DNA from: Propionicimonas sp.
GTDB lineage: Bacteria > Actinomycetota > Actinomycetes > Propionibacteriales > Propionibacteriaceae
NCBI GenBank assembly: GCA_013791955.1
Contig: VMSW01000007.1
Span: 620,001 to 684,000 of the forward strand
Length of the DNA: 64,000 nt
Direction: 5' to 3'
Shown: positions 7,721 to 16,860 of the stretch, in pieces
Numbering within the stretch: position 1 is the stretch's first letter
Layout: each line of letters opens with the position of its first letter
Notes under the pieces: model-generated
What the model was told of the DNA's origin: nothing
Databases searched by the model: none
Seen by the model: the letters and a program-made list of their open reading frames with translations, nothing else
Program-made: the position numbers and the translations under genes

Positions 7721-9448
7721 TCAGGGCTGCCGGGGCGGCAGGATCTCCAGCTTCGGGTATCGCGGCTTCCACATGTGCTGGTAGATGTCGTTGATCGGAT
7801 TGGTCAGCGGACGTCGGGCCAAGCCCTGGGTCTGGGCTGTTTCGGCTACCGCCTTGGCAACGGTGGCCGCGACCAAGCGAAGGTCCGCCATCGACGGCAG
7901 CAGGGATGCGCCAGGGCGGTATTCGTTCATCAATCCGGCCAGGGCATCGGCGGCGGCGTAGATCATGCCGGGGCTGACCCTTTTTGCCTGCACAACGGAG
8001 ACGCCAAGCCCGAGGCCGGGGAAGATCAGCGCGTTGTTGGCTTGCGCGATCGTGTGATAAACCTCGCCGTGCTTGATCGTGCCGAAGGGACTGCCGGTGG
8101 CGATCAGGGCGAGCCCGTCGGTCCATTCAAGGATGTCGGCAGGGTGAGCCTCGCAGCGGCTGGTCGGATTCGACAGCGGCATGATGATCGGGCGCTCGCA
8201 GTGTTTGGCCATCTCGCGCACAACCTCTTCGGTGAAAGCGCCGTGCTGAGCGGAGGTGCCAATGAGGATCGTGGGCCGCACGTGCCGGACGGCCTCGATG
8301 AGGCTGATCCGCTTCGGATCGGCCACGTCCCAGTCGGCCATCTCCGCGCGGGAGCGAGCGTAGGGGAGCTGGAAGTCCCGGACGCCAGGGTTGTCGGCAA
8401 CGATCAGACCCTTTGAGTTGAAGGCCCAGAACTGCTGATAGGCCTGATCGGCCGGCAGCCCCATGCGGCCCATCGCCTCCCGAATCAGGTCGGCCACGCC
8501 AGCCCCGGCAGTACCGGCGCCATAGATCAGTACCCGGTGTTGGGGTAGCTGGGTGCCGGTGAGCCGGACGGCGGCCAGCACTGCGGCCAGCACCACCGCG
8601 GCGGTGCCTTGAATGTCGTCATTGAAGGTGGAGATCTGGTCGCTGTAGCGATTGAGGATGCGGTGGGCGTTGGCCGCGCCGAAGTCCTCCCAGTGAAGCA
8701 GGGCGTTGGGGAACAGCTTGTTGACCGTGTTGACGAACAACTCGATGAACTCGTCGTAGCGCTCGCCGCGTACCCGCGCATGCCGCTCGCCCAGGTAGAG
8801 GTCGCTGTTCAAAAGGCCGAGGTTGTCGGTACCCACGTCGAGCACGACCGGGATGGCCCTCCGGGGGTGGATTCCGGCGGCCGCGGTGTAGACGCTGAGC
8901 TTGCCGACCGCGATCTGGAACCCACCGACGCCTTGATCGCCGATGCCCAGAATGCCTTCGGAGTCAGTCACCACGACCAGATCGACGTCGTCGGCGTCGA
9001 GTTCGAAATCGCGAAGGGATTGCTCGACCAAGTCTGGGTGGTCGATGGAGAGGAAGACGCCCCGGGCGCCGGTGTACTCGTGGCTAAACCGCTCGATCGC
9101 CTCCCCGATGGTCGGGGTGTAGATGATCGGCAGCATTTCTTCCAGATGCTCGCTCAGCAGCCGGTAGAACAGCACTTCGTTGCGGTCACGCAGTTGGGCC
9201 AAGTAGATGAACTTCGACAGCGGCGAAGGGGAGCGGCTGTACTGGGCGTAGGTGCGCCGCAGCTGTTCTTCGATGGTGGTGACGCGGCTGGGCAGCAGGC
9301 CGGACAATCCAAGTGCTTCGCGCTCTTCGATGGTGAACGCAGTGCCGCGGTTCGCCATCGGATGGACCAGTATCAGCCGGCCCCGTGCGCTGATCTCCAG
9401 CACCCCATCTCGAACGGTGGTGTCCAGCCGGAAATCTGCTTGCTTCAT
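7721..9448 (-). CDS. NAD(P)-dependent malic enzyme
   Basis: This 575-residue enzyme oxidatively decarboxylates malate to pyruvate. It has the large eukaryote-like malic enzyme layout: YTPTIGEAIERFSH near the N-terminus, the catalytic region VVTDSEGILGIGDQGVGG, the metal site EDFGAANAHRIL, FNDDIQGTAAVVLA, and the nucleotide-binding GAGTAGAGVADL. Start 9448 follows AAGGAAGTGGAACT; the frame runs further upstream, but that part lacks family similarity and carries no such site. It is divergent from a padR gene across about 160 bases that contain an inverted repeat. Confidence 0.92.
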   Translation of the reverse strand: MKQADFRLDTTVRDGVLEISARGRLILVHPMANRGTAFTIEEREALGLSGLLPSRVTTIEEQLRRTYAQYSRSPSPLSKFIYLAQLRDRNEVLFYRLLSEHLEEMLPIIYTPTIGEAIERFSHEYTGARGVFLSIDHPDLVEQSLRDFELDADDVDLVVVTDSEGILGIGDQGVGGFQIAVGKLSVYTAAAGIHPRRAIPVVLDVGTDNLGLLNSDLYLGERHARVRGERYDEFIELFVNTVNKLFPNALLHWEDFGAANAHRILNRYSDQISTFNDDIQGTAAVVLAAVLAAVRLTGTQLPQHRVLIYGAGTAGAGVADLIREAMGRMGLPADQAYQQFWAFNSKGLIVADNPGVRDFQLPYARSRAEMADWDVADPKRISLIEAVRHVRPTILIGTSAQHGAFTEEVVREMAKHCERPIIMPLSNPTSRCEAHPADILEWTDGLALIATGSPFGTIKHGEVYHTIAQANNALIFPGLGLGVSVVQAKRVSPGMIYAAADALAGLMNEYRPGASLLPSMADLRLVAATVAKAVAETAQTQGLARRPLTNPINDIYQHMWKPRYPKLEILPPRQP

Positions 9449-9561
9449 AGTTCCACTTCCTTGTGTGCGGCTGGTGCTCGACCTGGGCGGTGTCGTTCGG
9501 TGCCGATGCCTTGACGCTACCACCGGGCAAACTTGCCGATGGCCGTTTGGTGCCTGAGCTA

Positions 9562-9581
9562 CGATAGTTAACGACATATCG
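9562..9581. promoter_or_regulatory. Inverted repeat between malic enzyme and padR
   Basis: CGATA and TATCG are separated by ten bases (GTTAACGACA). It lies 27 bases before the padR start in an AT-richer stretch of the divergent spacer. Binding by the adjacent PadR protein, which would give autoregulation and possibly control of the malic enzyme gene, is inference. Confidence 0.45.
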
Positions 9582-9608
9582 CAATATGACTCGTGAGAGA
9601 GGTTCGCA

Positions 9609-10163
9609 ATGTCACATACTCATGGAGCAGGGTTCATCGCAGACCCGACGGTGTTCCTGCGCAAGCTCGCCGACTGGGGCTTCAACGGCGCAGGGCCCGG
9701 CAGCTTTGGCCCGCAGACTCGCGTCCGGCGCGGTGATACCCGCGCGGCGATTCTGAAGGTGCTGGCCGAAAAGCCGATGCACGGCTACCAGATCATTCAG
9801 GAGCTCAGCCAGCGCAGTGGGGGAGCTTGGCGCCCCAGCGCCGGTTCGGTGTATCCGACCCTGCAGCTGCTGGCCGATGAAGGCCTGATCGAAGCCACCG
9901 AAACCGGCGGCAAGAAGGTGTTTGCCCTCACCGAGGCCGGCAAGGCCGCGGTTGAGGAGCTCGCTGAAGAGACCCCGCCGTGGGACGTGGCTGCAGCCGT
10001 GGGCGATTTCAATGGCCTATTCGCGTTGCGCGATTCCGGGGCCAGGCTTGCCTCTGCGGTGATGCAGGTGGGTCGCTCGGGGGAGAAGGAGCAGATCGAG
10101 GCGGCGGTGGAGATTCTGAACGCCACCCGCAAGCAGATCTATTCACTGCTCGCCCAGGACTGA
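9609..10163 (+). CDS. PadR-family transcriptional regulator
   Basis: The 184-residue protein has a PadR winged helix at about 40-110: RAAILKVLAEKPMHGYQII, then GSVYPTLQLLADEGLI and the wing GGKKVFALTEAGK. A helical C-terminal dimerisation part follows. The first 38 residues, rich in Gly and Phe, are an extension seen in some actinobacterial PadR proteins. Most PadR proteins repress genes beside them and respond to phenolics or drugs. An AarF-type kinase gene follows after 6 bases and the malic enzyme gene diverges upstream; either could be a target. Confidence 0.88.
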   Translation: MSHTHGAGFIADPTVFLRKLADWGFNGAGPGSFGPQTRVRRGDTRAAILKVLAEKPMHGYQIIQELSQRSGGAWRPSAGSVYPTLQLLADEGLIEATETGGKKVFALTEAGKAAVEELAEETPPWDVAAAVGDFNGLFALRDSGARLASAVMQVGRSGEKEQIEAAVEILNATRKQIYSLLAQD

Positions 10164-10169
10164 GCCTCG

Positions 10170-11846
10170 ATGAATCCTGCGAAACTGCAGGCCCGCTACC
10201 GACGCATCGTCACCTTCTTCGGCCTGGTCACCGCCAGCTTCATCTATTGGGAAATCGTGCTGCCCAAGCTGGGGTTGGTGGCCTGGTCGAACCGGACGCG
10301 GCTGGCGCGCAACCGGAAGGCCGCCACCCGTTTTCGGGCGATGGCGATCGGCATGGGCGGGCTGATGATCAAGGTCGGCCAGTTCCTTTCCGCGCGCCTG
10401 GACGTGTTGCCGGCCGAGATCACCGACGAGTTGGCCGGGCTGCAGGACGAAGTGCCGCCAGCCCGGTTCGCCGACGTCCGTGACAAGGCTGAAGCTGAGT
10501 TTGGCCGTCCGCTGAGCGAGGTGTTCGCCAGTTTTGAGGCCGAGCCGTTGGCCGCGGCCTCGCTCGGTCAGGCGCACCGGGCGGTGCTGCTGGCCGATGA
10601 TGCTGCCGATACTGGCTTCGCCGATGTGGTGGTGAAGGTGCAGCGTCCCTACATCGAAGAGATCGTGGCCACTGACCTGGCCGCGCTGCGCCGGGTGGGC
10701 CAATGGCTGACTCGCTACCGGCCGGTGAGTAGCCGGGCTGACGTGCCCGCGCTGGTGGAGGAGTTCGCGCACACCACGCTGGCCGAGATCGACTATGTGG
10801 CCGAGGCGGGCAACGCCGGGCATTTCGCCGAAGCCTTCGGTGAGGACGCCAGCATTCGGGTGCCTCAGGTGGCCTGGGAGCACACCACCCAGCGGGTGCT
10901 GACGCTGGAGGACGTAACCGCGATCAGGATCGGCGACTACGAAGCGATCACTGCGGCTGGCATCGATCGCGGCGAGGTGGCGCACAAGTTGGTGGCGACC
11001 TACCTGCAGCAGATTTTTGAAGACGGGGTCTTCCACGCTGATCCGCACCCGGGCAACCTGTTCGTGGCGCCGCTAGGCGAGCCGGGGGAGTTCCAGCTCA
11101 CCTTCATCGACTTCGGCATGGTGGGCCGGGTGGCCGACAACCTGCGCGACGGGTTGCGGGAGGCCATGTTGGCAATCGCGCTGCAGGACGCGTCCCGGCT
11201 GGTCGCGGCCTTCCAGGAACTGGACGTGCTGCTGCCCACGGCCGATGTGCGGCTGTTGGAGTTGGCCGCAGCTCAGGTCTTCGACCGCTTCGGTGGCATG
11301 ACCATGGGCGATCTGCGCGGCATCAGCCACGAAGAGATGATGAGCTTCGGGCTGCAGTTCCGCGACCTGATGGTGAGCATGCCGTTCCAACTGCCGGAGA
11401 ATCTGCTGCTGCTGGGCCGCAGTATCGCGATGCTCTCGGGCATGTGCACCGGGCTGGATCCGCAATTCAACTTGTGGGTGGCGCTGGCGCCGTATTCGGC
11501 GAAGCTGATCTCTGGTGAAGATGGCGGGACGAACTGGGACACCATCAAGACCGAAGGCACCAAAGTGGTGCAAACGCTGATTGCGCTCCCAGCTAGGGCT
11601 GATCGGGTGCTGACTTCCGCTGAGCGCGGCGAATTGTCCGTCCGGACGCCGCTGCTCGATTTGCGGGTGCGCCAACTGAATCGCACCATGAATCGACTTG
11701 CATATGCGGTGGTGTTCGTCGGTCTGGTGCTGGCCGGCGCGATGCTGTTTGCGACCTCGCCGGTGCTCGGACAGGTGTTGCTAGGGGTTTCGGTGCTGCC
11801 GCTGCTGGCGGTGCTGCTTGGTGGCCGGGGGCATGGGCCCGGCTGA
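10170..11846 (+). CDS. AarF/UbiB (ABC1) family atypical kinase
   Basis: This 558-residue member of the UbiB/ADCK family carries the signature KxGQ as LMIKVGQFLSAR (about 67-78), the alanine-rich loop AAASLGQAH that replaces the glycine loop, the VVVKVQRP lysine, HADPHPGNL and DFG (FIDFGMVGR). Two C-terminal transmembrane helices (about 510-550) anchor it. Family members are ATPases or kinases that aid isoprenoid quinone lipid metabolism at the membrane. It is probably co-transcribed with padR just upstream. Confidence 0.88.
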   Translation: MNPAKLQARYRRIVTFFGLVTASFIYWEIVLPKLGLVAWSNRTRLARNRKAATRFRAMAIGMGGLMIKVGQFLSARLDVLPAEITDELAGLQDEVPPARFADVRDKAEAEFGRPLSEVFASFEAEPLAAASLGQAHRAVLLADDAADTGFADVVVKVQRPYIEEIVATDLAALRRVGQWLTRYRPVSSRADVPALVEEFAHTTLAEIDYVAEAGNAGHFAEAFGEDASIRVPQVAWEHTTQRVLTLEDVTAIRIGDYEAITAAGIDRGEVAHKLVATYLQQIFEDGVFHADPHPGNLFVAPLGEPGEFQLTFIDFGMVGRVADNLRDGLREAMLAIALQDASRLVAAFQELDVLLPTADVRLLELAAAQVFDRFGGMTMGDLRGISHEEMMSFGLQFRDLMVSMPFQLPENLLLLGRSIAMLSGMCTGLDPQFNLWVALAPYSAKLISGEDGGTNWDTIKTEGTKVVQTLIALPARADRVLTSAERGELSVRTPLLDLRVRQLNRTMNRLAYAVVFVGLVLAGAMLFATSPVLGQVLLGVSVLPLLAVLLGGRGHGPG

Positions 11847-11848
11847 GC

Positions 11849-12451
11849 TCAGTCGGTGTGCAACGCGTCGGCAAGCACTGCCAACGCGTTAGCGCGCATG
11901 AACTCGCTGGCCCGATCGGGGCTCAGGTCGCCGACTCCGGTCAACCAGACGTAAGGCTCGATACCGGCCACTGAGCGCAGGCGGATGGCCACCTGGTGCA
12001 GATCGATCTCGGGTCGTTGGGCGGCCAGCGGTGCCAGGGCGGATTCGAACCAGGTGACCGCCCGACCGCCCCGCAGCGCTGGCTGGGTGGTGCCCGGCAC
12101 CAGCGAGGCGCGCAGCGCCGCGCGGAGCTGCGGCTCCCAACGAAGCAGGAAGGCCAGGTGGGTGTCCAAAACCTGCGCTAGCCGCGCCGCCGGGTCGTCC
12201 GGGGCGTCCTCGGGTAACAGGGTCGCCAAGCCGGTCTCGGGGAGGGCGGCATGCAGCAGGGCCTGCTGATCGGGGAAGTAGCGGTAGGCGGTCGTCCTCG
12301 AGATGCCAGCCGCCTCGGCCACCTGCGCGACCGATGGATCCGCCCCGCTCTGCAGCAGCGCCTGCAGCGCCTGGATCAAGGCCTCGCGGGTGCGGGCTTT
12401 CTGGCGGGTGCGTCCAGTGGAGTCGTTGTACCCATTGGCGGTGACATCCAT
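11849..12451 (-). CDS. TetR-family regulator
   Basis: This 200-residue one-component regulator has an N-terminal HTH at about 15-60 (TREALIQALQALLQ, then SVAQVAEAAGISRTTAYRYFPDQQALL). Its ligand domain shows no clear family. ATG 12451 is taken as start; a TTG two codons upstream is possible. It is divergent from a small cupin-like gene, and the 57-base spacer is largely filled by two palindromes that fit a TetR dimer. It is convergent with the AarF-type kinase gene, whose stop is 2 bases away. It most likely represses itself and the cupin gene. Confidence 0.87.
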   Translation of the reverse strand: MDVTANGYNDSTGRTRQKARTREALIQALQALLQSGADPSVAQVAEAAGISRTTAYRYFPDQQALLHAALPETGLATLLPEDAPDDPAARLAQVLDTHLAFLLRWEPQLRAALRASLVPGTTQPALRGGRAVTWFESALAPLAAQRPEIDLHQVAIRLRSVAGIEPYVWLTGVGDLSPDRASEFMRANALAVLADALHTD

Positions 12452-12458
12452 GGGCAAT

Positions 12459-12495
12459 ATGGTACTCCCATACCATCATGGTATTCACGTACCAC
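12459..12495. promoter_or_regulatory. Two TetR-type operators in tandem
   Basis: ATGGTA-N6-TACCAT at 12459-12476 is followed by ATGGTA-N6-TACCAC at 12478-12495. Their centres are 19 bases apart, roughly two helical turns, between the tetR and cupin starts. Occupation would cover both promoters. Confidence 0.75.
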
Positions 12496-12508
12496 AAGGA
12501 GGCTTGCT

Positions 12509-12850
12509 GTGACTGATCCGATCGTCAACAATGCCGAGCTCTACCGGGTGCTCTTCGAGAACGAACGCGTGCGGGTGTTGGAGTACCTCGACCAGCCCGG
12601 GGATCAGACCCAGCCGCACTCCCACCCTGACAGCGTCATGGTCACGCTGAGTGCCTTTAAGCGGCGTCTCCAGTCGGCCACCAATGCGGTCGAGGTCGAG
12701 CTGCCAGCCTTCCAAGCTCGGTGGCTCGACGCCCAGGAACACTCCGGCACCAATATCGGCCTCACCCCAACCCACTCAATCTTCGTCGAGCTGAAAGAAC
12801 CGCGCGTCGACGCCGTCGCGGCGGGCAGGCTTGGGCCGGTGGCCTCTTAG
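12509..12850 (+). CDS. Small cupin-like protein
   Basis: The 113-residue product matches short single-domain cupins. It reads YRVLFENERVRVLEY at the start and DQTQPHSHPDSVMVTL for the first cupin motif, with two His that would bind metal, then LTPTHSIFVELKE near the end. No enzyme activity can be assigned. GTG 12509 follows AAGGAGG at 12496-12502, which overlaps the end of the second palindromic operator. Repression by the divergent TetR protein, through the operator covering the promoter and start region, is therefore likely. Confidence 0.75.
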   Translation: MTDPIVNNAELYRVLFENERVRVLEYLDQPGDQTQPHSHPDSVMVTLSAFKRRLQSATNAVEVELPAFQARWLDAQEHSGTNIGLTPTHSIFVELKEPRVDAVAAGRLGPVAS

Positions 12851-12924
12851 CGCGGAACCGCACCGGTAGGAGAGCCTGCTGCCAGTAGGGTGTCGGCGGC
12901 ATCCGGACCGGGGGGAGGGGCAAC

Positions 12925-13440
12925 GTGTTGGAGTTTGAACTCACAGCCGACGATTTGGTGGCGTACAACCTCTACGGTTTCCGGACCAACCCAGCGATGA
13001 AACGGCAGGGCGAGATCTATCGCGTTGGGTCGAGTCTCCTCGTCCTTGCTGCGCTGGCCTTGCTGGCCGCGATGGTGGGGCTGGTGATGGAGGGCGTAGT
13101 CATCGGTGCGGTGATCGCGCTGATCCTTTGGCTCTTGTGGCCTGAGATTTGGCTCTGGGTGGCCAAACGAAGCGCGATGCACCTGGCCAAGTCCGGCGGG
13201 CTCGGCGTCCCGGGGCCATGTCGGTTGTGGTTCGACGAGGATGGCGTCCACGACGCGACGTCCACAGGCACTTCCAGCGTGGGATGGCATGGGATTGACC
13301 GCATTGAGCAGGACTCCGACCACGCCTTTATCTTCGTGGGGCCAGCTGAGGCCTACGTGATTCCCAAGCGGATCGGGGAAGCTCCGGTGCGCGAGTTCCT
13401 GGACGAGGTTCGCTTGCGAATTCCGCAGCTGGCTAGCTAA
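12925..13440 (+). CDS. YcxB-like membrane protein
   Basis: This 171-residue protein begins FELTADDLVAYNLYGFR and has two transmembrane helices at about 37-75. Its soluble C-terminal part contains FDEDGVHDATSTGTSSVGWHGI, typical of the YcxB family (PF14317-like). Function is unknown; the C-terminal part faces the cytoplasm in relatives. GTG 12925 follows GGGGGAGGGG. It stands alone between the cupin and LAL regulator genes. Confidence 0.65.
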   Translation: MLEFELTADDLVAYNLYGFRTNPAMKRQGEIYRVGSSLLVLAALALLAAMVGLVMEGVVIGAVIALILWLLWPEIWLWVAKRSAMHLAKSGGLGVPGPCRLWFDEDGVHDATSTGTSSVGWHGIDRIEQDSDHAFIFVGPAEAYVIPKRIGEAPVREFLDEVRLRIPQLAS

Positions 13441-13526
13441 CGAGAGTGCCCCGTTTGCTCATGGTGAGCACGCACTGGCTAACGTAGCTTGAGAGCGATC
13501 CCCACCGACAAGCCGGGGAGGCCCAG

Positions 13527-16067
13527 TTGGGAAGTGGGGAATCCGTGGCACGTCAACTGATGGCAACGAAGATGTATGTACCGCCGACCCGTCCGGGGCT
13601 GGTGGTGCGGGCGCGGCTGCTCGATCGGTTGAGTTCTGGGGCTGCAGCGAGGCTCACGCTGGTATCGGCCCCGCCGGGCTTCGGTAAGACCACCCTGCTC
13701 GCTGAGTGGGTGCGGACGGCGACAGCGGCCTCGCGACGCGTTTCCTGGTGTTCGTTCGATGCCGCTGAAAGTGATGCCAGCTCGTTTTGGTCCTACGTCA
13801 TGGCATCGCTGGCGGCAGTGGTGCCCGGCCTGGATGATGCTCGTAGGGAACTCACCGCTGGCGGCGCGGCTCCCAGCCCGCAGGCGATCACCTCGCTGCT
13901 CAATGAGCTCGCCGGGGCAGCAGAAGAGGTCTGGCTGGTTCTGGATGACTACCACGTGATCGAGGACCATGACGTTCATGACGGGGTGCGGTTCCTGCTG
14001 GAACACCTGCCGCCCTGGGTGCACGTCATCATCAGCACCCGGGTCGACCCGGACCTGCCGCTGTCGCGCTGGCGGGTGCGAGGTGAACTGGTCGAGATCC
14101 GCGCCGCAGACCTGCGTTTCACCCGTGAGGAGGCCGCCGATTATCTACAGTCGGCCCCGGGCCTGGAGCTGACCGCCACCGACATCGACGCCCTGAGTGA
14201 GCGCACCGAAGGCTGGATCGCTGCCCTCCAACTAGCGGCTCTTTCGCTGCGCGGACGCGAGGATGTCAGTGGTTTCATCGAGCGTTTCGCCGGCGATGAT
14301 CGCTACATCGTCGACTACCTAATGGATGAGGTTCTCGTCCACCAGCCCGCTGATGTACGCGAGTTCCTGCTGCTCACGGGGGTGCTTGATCGGCTCACGC
14401 CTGGCCTTTGCGACGAGGTCACCGGCCTCGGCAACGGTGCCCAGATGCTGATTGGCCTTGAGCGGGCGAACATGTTCGTCGTAGCACTGGACGATCAGCT
14501 GACCTGGTTTCGCTACCACCACCTGTTCGCCGATGTGCTGCGAGCGCGGCTGCTCGCCGAGCGACCAGCTGAAATGCCGCCGCTCCACCGACGAGCCAGC
14601 AACTGGTATGCCAACCAGGGCTTCACCGACGATGCGATCCGGCACGCCCTGGCTGCCAAGGACTACGAACGCGCTGGCGTCCTGATCGAGGACGCCCTGC
14701 CCCAAGCCCGCCGGGATCGCCGCGACGCCACGCTGATCGGCTGGCTGCGCGCGCTGCCCGCGGAGGTAGTGCGGCGCAATCCGGTGTTGACCACTTTGGA
14801 GGCGTGGACCTTCCTAGTGGCCGGTGACCTCGACGCGCTGGAGTCCCGGCTCGACCACGCCGAGGCCCTGTTGGCTGGGGCCGATTCGGCATCGCCGGGG
14901 GCCGAAACCGCTGAGTTGCGCACCCTGCCCGCGAGCATCGCCTTGTACCGAGCCTCCCTGGCCCAGGCCCGCGGCGACCTGGCCGGAGTCATGCTCCACG
15001 CCCGCCGGGTGCTCGAGGTCGCCGGGCCCGATGACCACTTCTGGCGCGGGGCCGCAGCTGGCTTCCTTGCGTTGGCGGCGTGGTCGCAGGGCAACGTCCA
15101 GCTGGCCTTGGAGACTTTCACCTCAGCCGTAGCGAGTCTGCATTCGGCCGGGGCGATCGTGGACGAGCTCAACAGCACCGCGCTGCTCGCCGAGATGTGG
15201 ACGGTGGCCGGGCGCCCCGGCAAGGCCCGCGCGCTTTGTGAGCGGGCGTTGGCGGCCGCAGATGCTCTCGGCTTGGGTGCGGCCCGGGCCAGCGCCGACC
15301 TGCAGGTCGAGCTGGCCGAACTCGACTTGGACGCCGCCGATCTGACCTCTGCGGAGCAGCGCCTTGCCGTGGCCCAGCCGCTGGGGGAGCGTGAACCAAA
15401 CAGCGAAAGCCGGTACCGCTGGTTCCTCGCTGCCGGACGGCTCGCCGAACTTCGCGGGGACCACGCCCAGGCGATCGCGCTGCTCGATGAGGCTGAGGTG
15501 CGTTACCGGCCCGGCTACTACCCGAACGTGCGGCCCATCGCGGCGATGCGGGCGCGGGTCTGGATCGCCGCCGCTGACTTCGCTCGAGCTGAGGACTGGG
15601 CGGCCGATTGCGGGGTGGGGGTCAACGATGAGGCCGATTACCTCAAGGAGTACCAGCACCTGACGCTGGTGCGCCTCCTCCTCGCCAAACATGCCGGGCA
15701 ACCCGACGTCCTCGACTCAGTGGTGGCGTTGTTGGGTCGGCTCGAGGTGGCCGCGCAGGAAACGGGCCGAGCAGGCAGCCTGGTGGACATTCGCGCGCTG
15801 CTCGCGCAGGCGCAGAACCCGGGCTCGGCTGATGAGGTCGCCAGGTCGCGTCCCGGTGCGCCAGGGCAGCTGGGCGAGGCGCTGACCGAGCGGGAGCTCG
15901 ACGTGTTGAGGCTGCTCGACACCGAACTGACCGGCCCCGAGATCGCCCGACGGCTGTTCGTCTCCCACAACACGCTGCGCACCCACACCAAGCACATCTT
16001 CACCAAGCTGGACGTCACCACTCGTCGAGGAGCGGTTGCTCGGGCCCGTGAGCGTGGCCTCGGGTAG
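13527..16067 (+). CDS. LAL-type (MalT-like) LuxR regulator
   Basis: This 846-residue regulator has an N-terminal STAND ATPase with Walker A APPGFGKTTL (about 49-58) and Walker B VWLVLDDYH (about 136-144). A long helical region of TPR-like repeats follows (about 400-750), then a C-terminal LuxR HTH (LTERELDVLRLLDTELTGPEIARRLFVSHNTLRTH split over about 787-821). Such proteins activate transcription on binding a ligand. TTG 13527 is preceded by GGGGAGG with good spacing; GTG 13545 is an alternative. The two membrane-protein genes downstream on the same strand are its likely targets. Confidence 0.88.
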   Translation: MGSGESVARQLMATKMYVPPTRPGLVVRARLLDRLSSGAAARLTLVSAPPGFGKTTLLAEWVRTATAASRRVSWCSFDAAESDASSFWSYVMASLAAVVPGLDDARRELTAGGAAPSPQAITSLLNELAGAAEEVWLVLDDYHVIEDHDVHDGVRFLLEHLPPWVHVIISTRVDPDLPLSRWRVRGELVEIRAADLRFTREEAADYLQSAPGLELTATDIDALSERTEGWIAALQLAALSLRGREDVSGFIERFAGDDRYIVDYLMDEVLVHQPADVREFLLLTGVLDRLTPGLCDEVTGLGNGAQMLIGLERANMFVVALDDQLTWFRYHHLFADVLRARLLAERPAEMPPLHRRASNWYANQGFTDDAIRHALAAKDYERAGVLIEDALPQARRDRRDATLIGWLRALPAEVVRRNPVLTTLEAWTFLVAGDLDALESRLDHAEALLAGADSASPGAETAELRTLPASIALYRASLAQARGDLAGVMLHARRVLEVAGPDDHFWRGAAAGFLALAAWSQGNVQLALETFTSAVASLHSAGAIVDELNSTALLAEMWTVAGRPGKARALCERALAAADALGLGAARASADLQVELAELDLDAADLTSAEQRLAVAQPLGEREPNSESRYRWFLAAGRLAELRGDHAQAIALLDEAEVRYRPGYYPNVRPIAAMRARVWIAAADFARAEDWAADCGVGVNDEADYLKEYQHLTLVRLLLAKHAGQPDVLDSVVALLGRLEVAAQETGRAGSLVDIRALLAQAQNPGSADEVARSRPGAPGQLGEALTERELDVLRLLDTELTGPEIARRLFVSHNTLRTHTKHIFTKLDVTTRRGAVARARERGLG

Positions 16068-16077
16068 CGACACGCAG

Positions 16078-16107
16078 ATCACCCTGTGGGTCACATCGCT
16101 GGGTGAT
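16078..16107. promoter_or_regulatory. Inverted repeat after the LAL regulator gene
   Basis: ATCACCC (16078-16084) and GGGTGAT (16101-16107) flank 16 bases, just past the LAL stop and about 80 bases before the next gene. It may be a terminator hairpin or an operator for the downstream pair. The sequence alone does not decide. Confidence 0.35.
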
Positions 16108-16185
16108 GCCGCCTCACCCATTCGGTTTCTAGGTTCAAGTCACTAGCCGCGGCGCCGCCGCAGACCTCGAACCAAGGAGCCCGAC

Positions 16186-16860
16186 ATGTCCATTTCGCCC
16201 ACAGCGCTCGCCCGGGTGGCCGGTCTTGGCGCGGTCGCAGCCGGCGCGTTGTTCATCGCCGTCCAGATCAACCATCCACCGCTGGACGTCGCGTTCGTTG
16301 GCACCACCGAATTCGCCATTCGCCAGAGCATGAAGATCGCCATGGCAGTGTTCGCCCTAGTGGGAATCACTGGAATGTACCTGTCGCAGGTGCGGAAGGC
16401 GGGCGTGCTTGGGCTGGTGGGTTACCTGGTTTTCGGCGCTGGCTACCTGGCCATGTTCAGCGTTGAAGTCATCGGACTCGTCGTCCTGCCGGCCATCGCG
16501 AGCACTTCACCCGGTTACGTCAGCGACATCGTCGCCGTCGCGACCGGCGGCTCTGCGACCGGCAGCATTGGCTTGCTGGGGTCACTCAACCTCGTCGCCG
16601 GATTCGGCTACCTGCTCGGCGGCCTCGTGTTCGGTATCGCGCTCGCCCGGGCTCACGTGCTGGCCCGTTGGGCCTCGATCCTGCTCGCCGTTGCCACCAC
16701 CATCACCATGGCAATCCCGCTGTTGCCGTGGATCAATCAGCGCCTCTTCGCCATCCCGACCGGCGTGGCCCTGATCGGTCTGGGCTACTCACTGTGGCGC
16801 CAGCGCACCCCGGTTGAGGTTGGTACCACGATTGACGCGCTCGCCACGGCCGTCCGATGA
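16186..16860 (+). CDS. Membrane protein of unknown function
   Basis: The 224-residue product has about six transmembrane helices, beginning with ARVAGLGAVAAGALFIAVQI. It lacks a motif I can tie to an enzyme or transporter. Proteins of this look often follow LAL or sigma-factor genes in actinobacteria. It overlaps the next membrane-protein gene by 4 bases (ATGA), so the two are translated together. CAAGGAGCCCGAC precedes the ATG. Confidence 0.7.
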   Translation: MSISPTALARVAGLGAVAAGALFIAVQINHPPLDVAFVGTTEFAIRQSMKIAMAVFALVGITGMYLSQVRKAGVLGLVGYLVFGAGYLAMFSVEVIGLVVLPAIASTSPGYVSDIVAVATGGSATGSIGLLGSLNLVAGFGYLLGGLVFGIALARAHVLARWASILLAVATTITMAIPLLPWINQRLFAIPTGVALIGLGYSLWRQRTPVEVGTTIDALATAVR

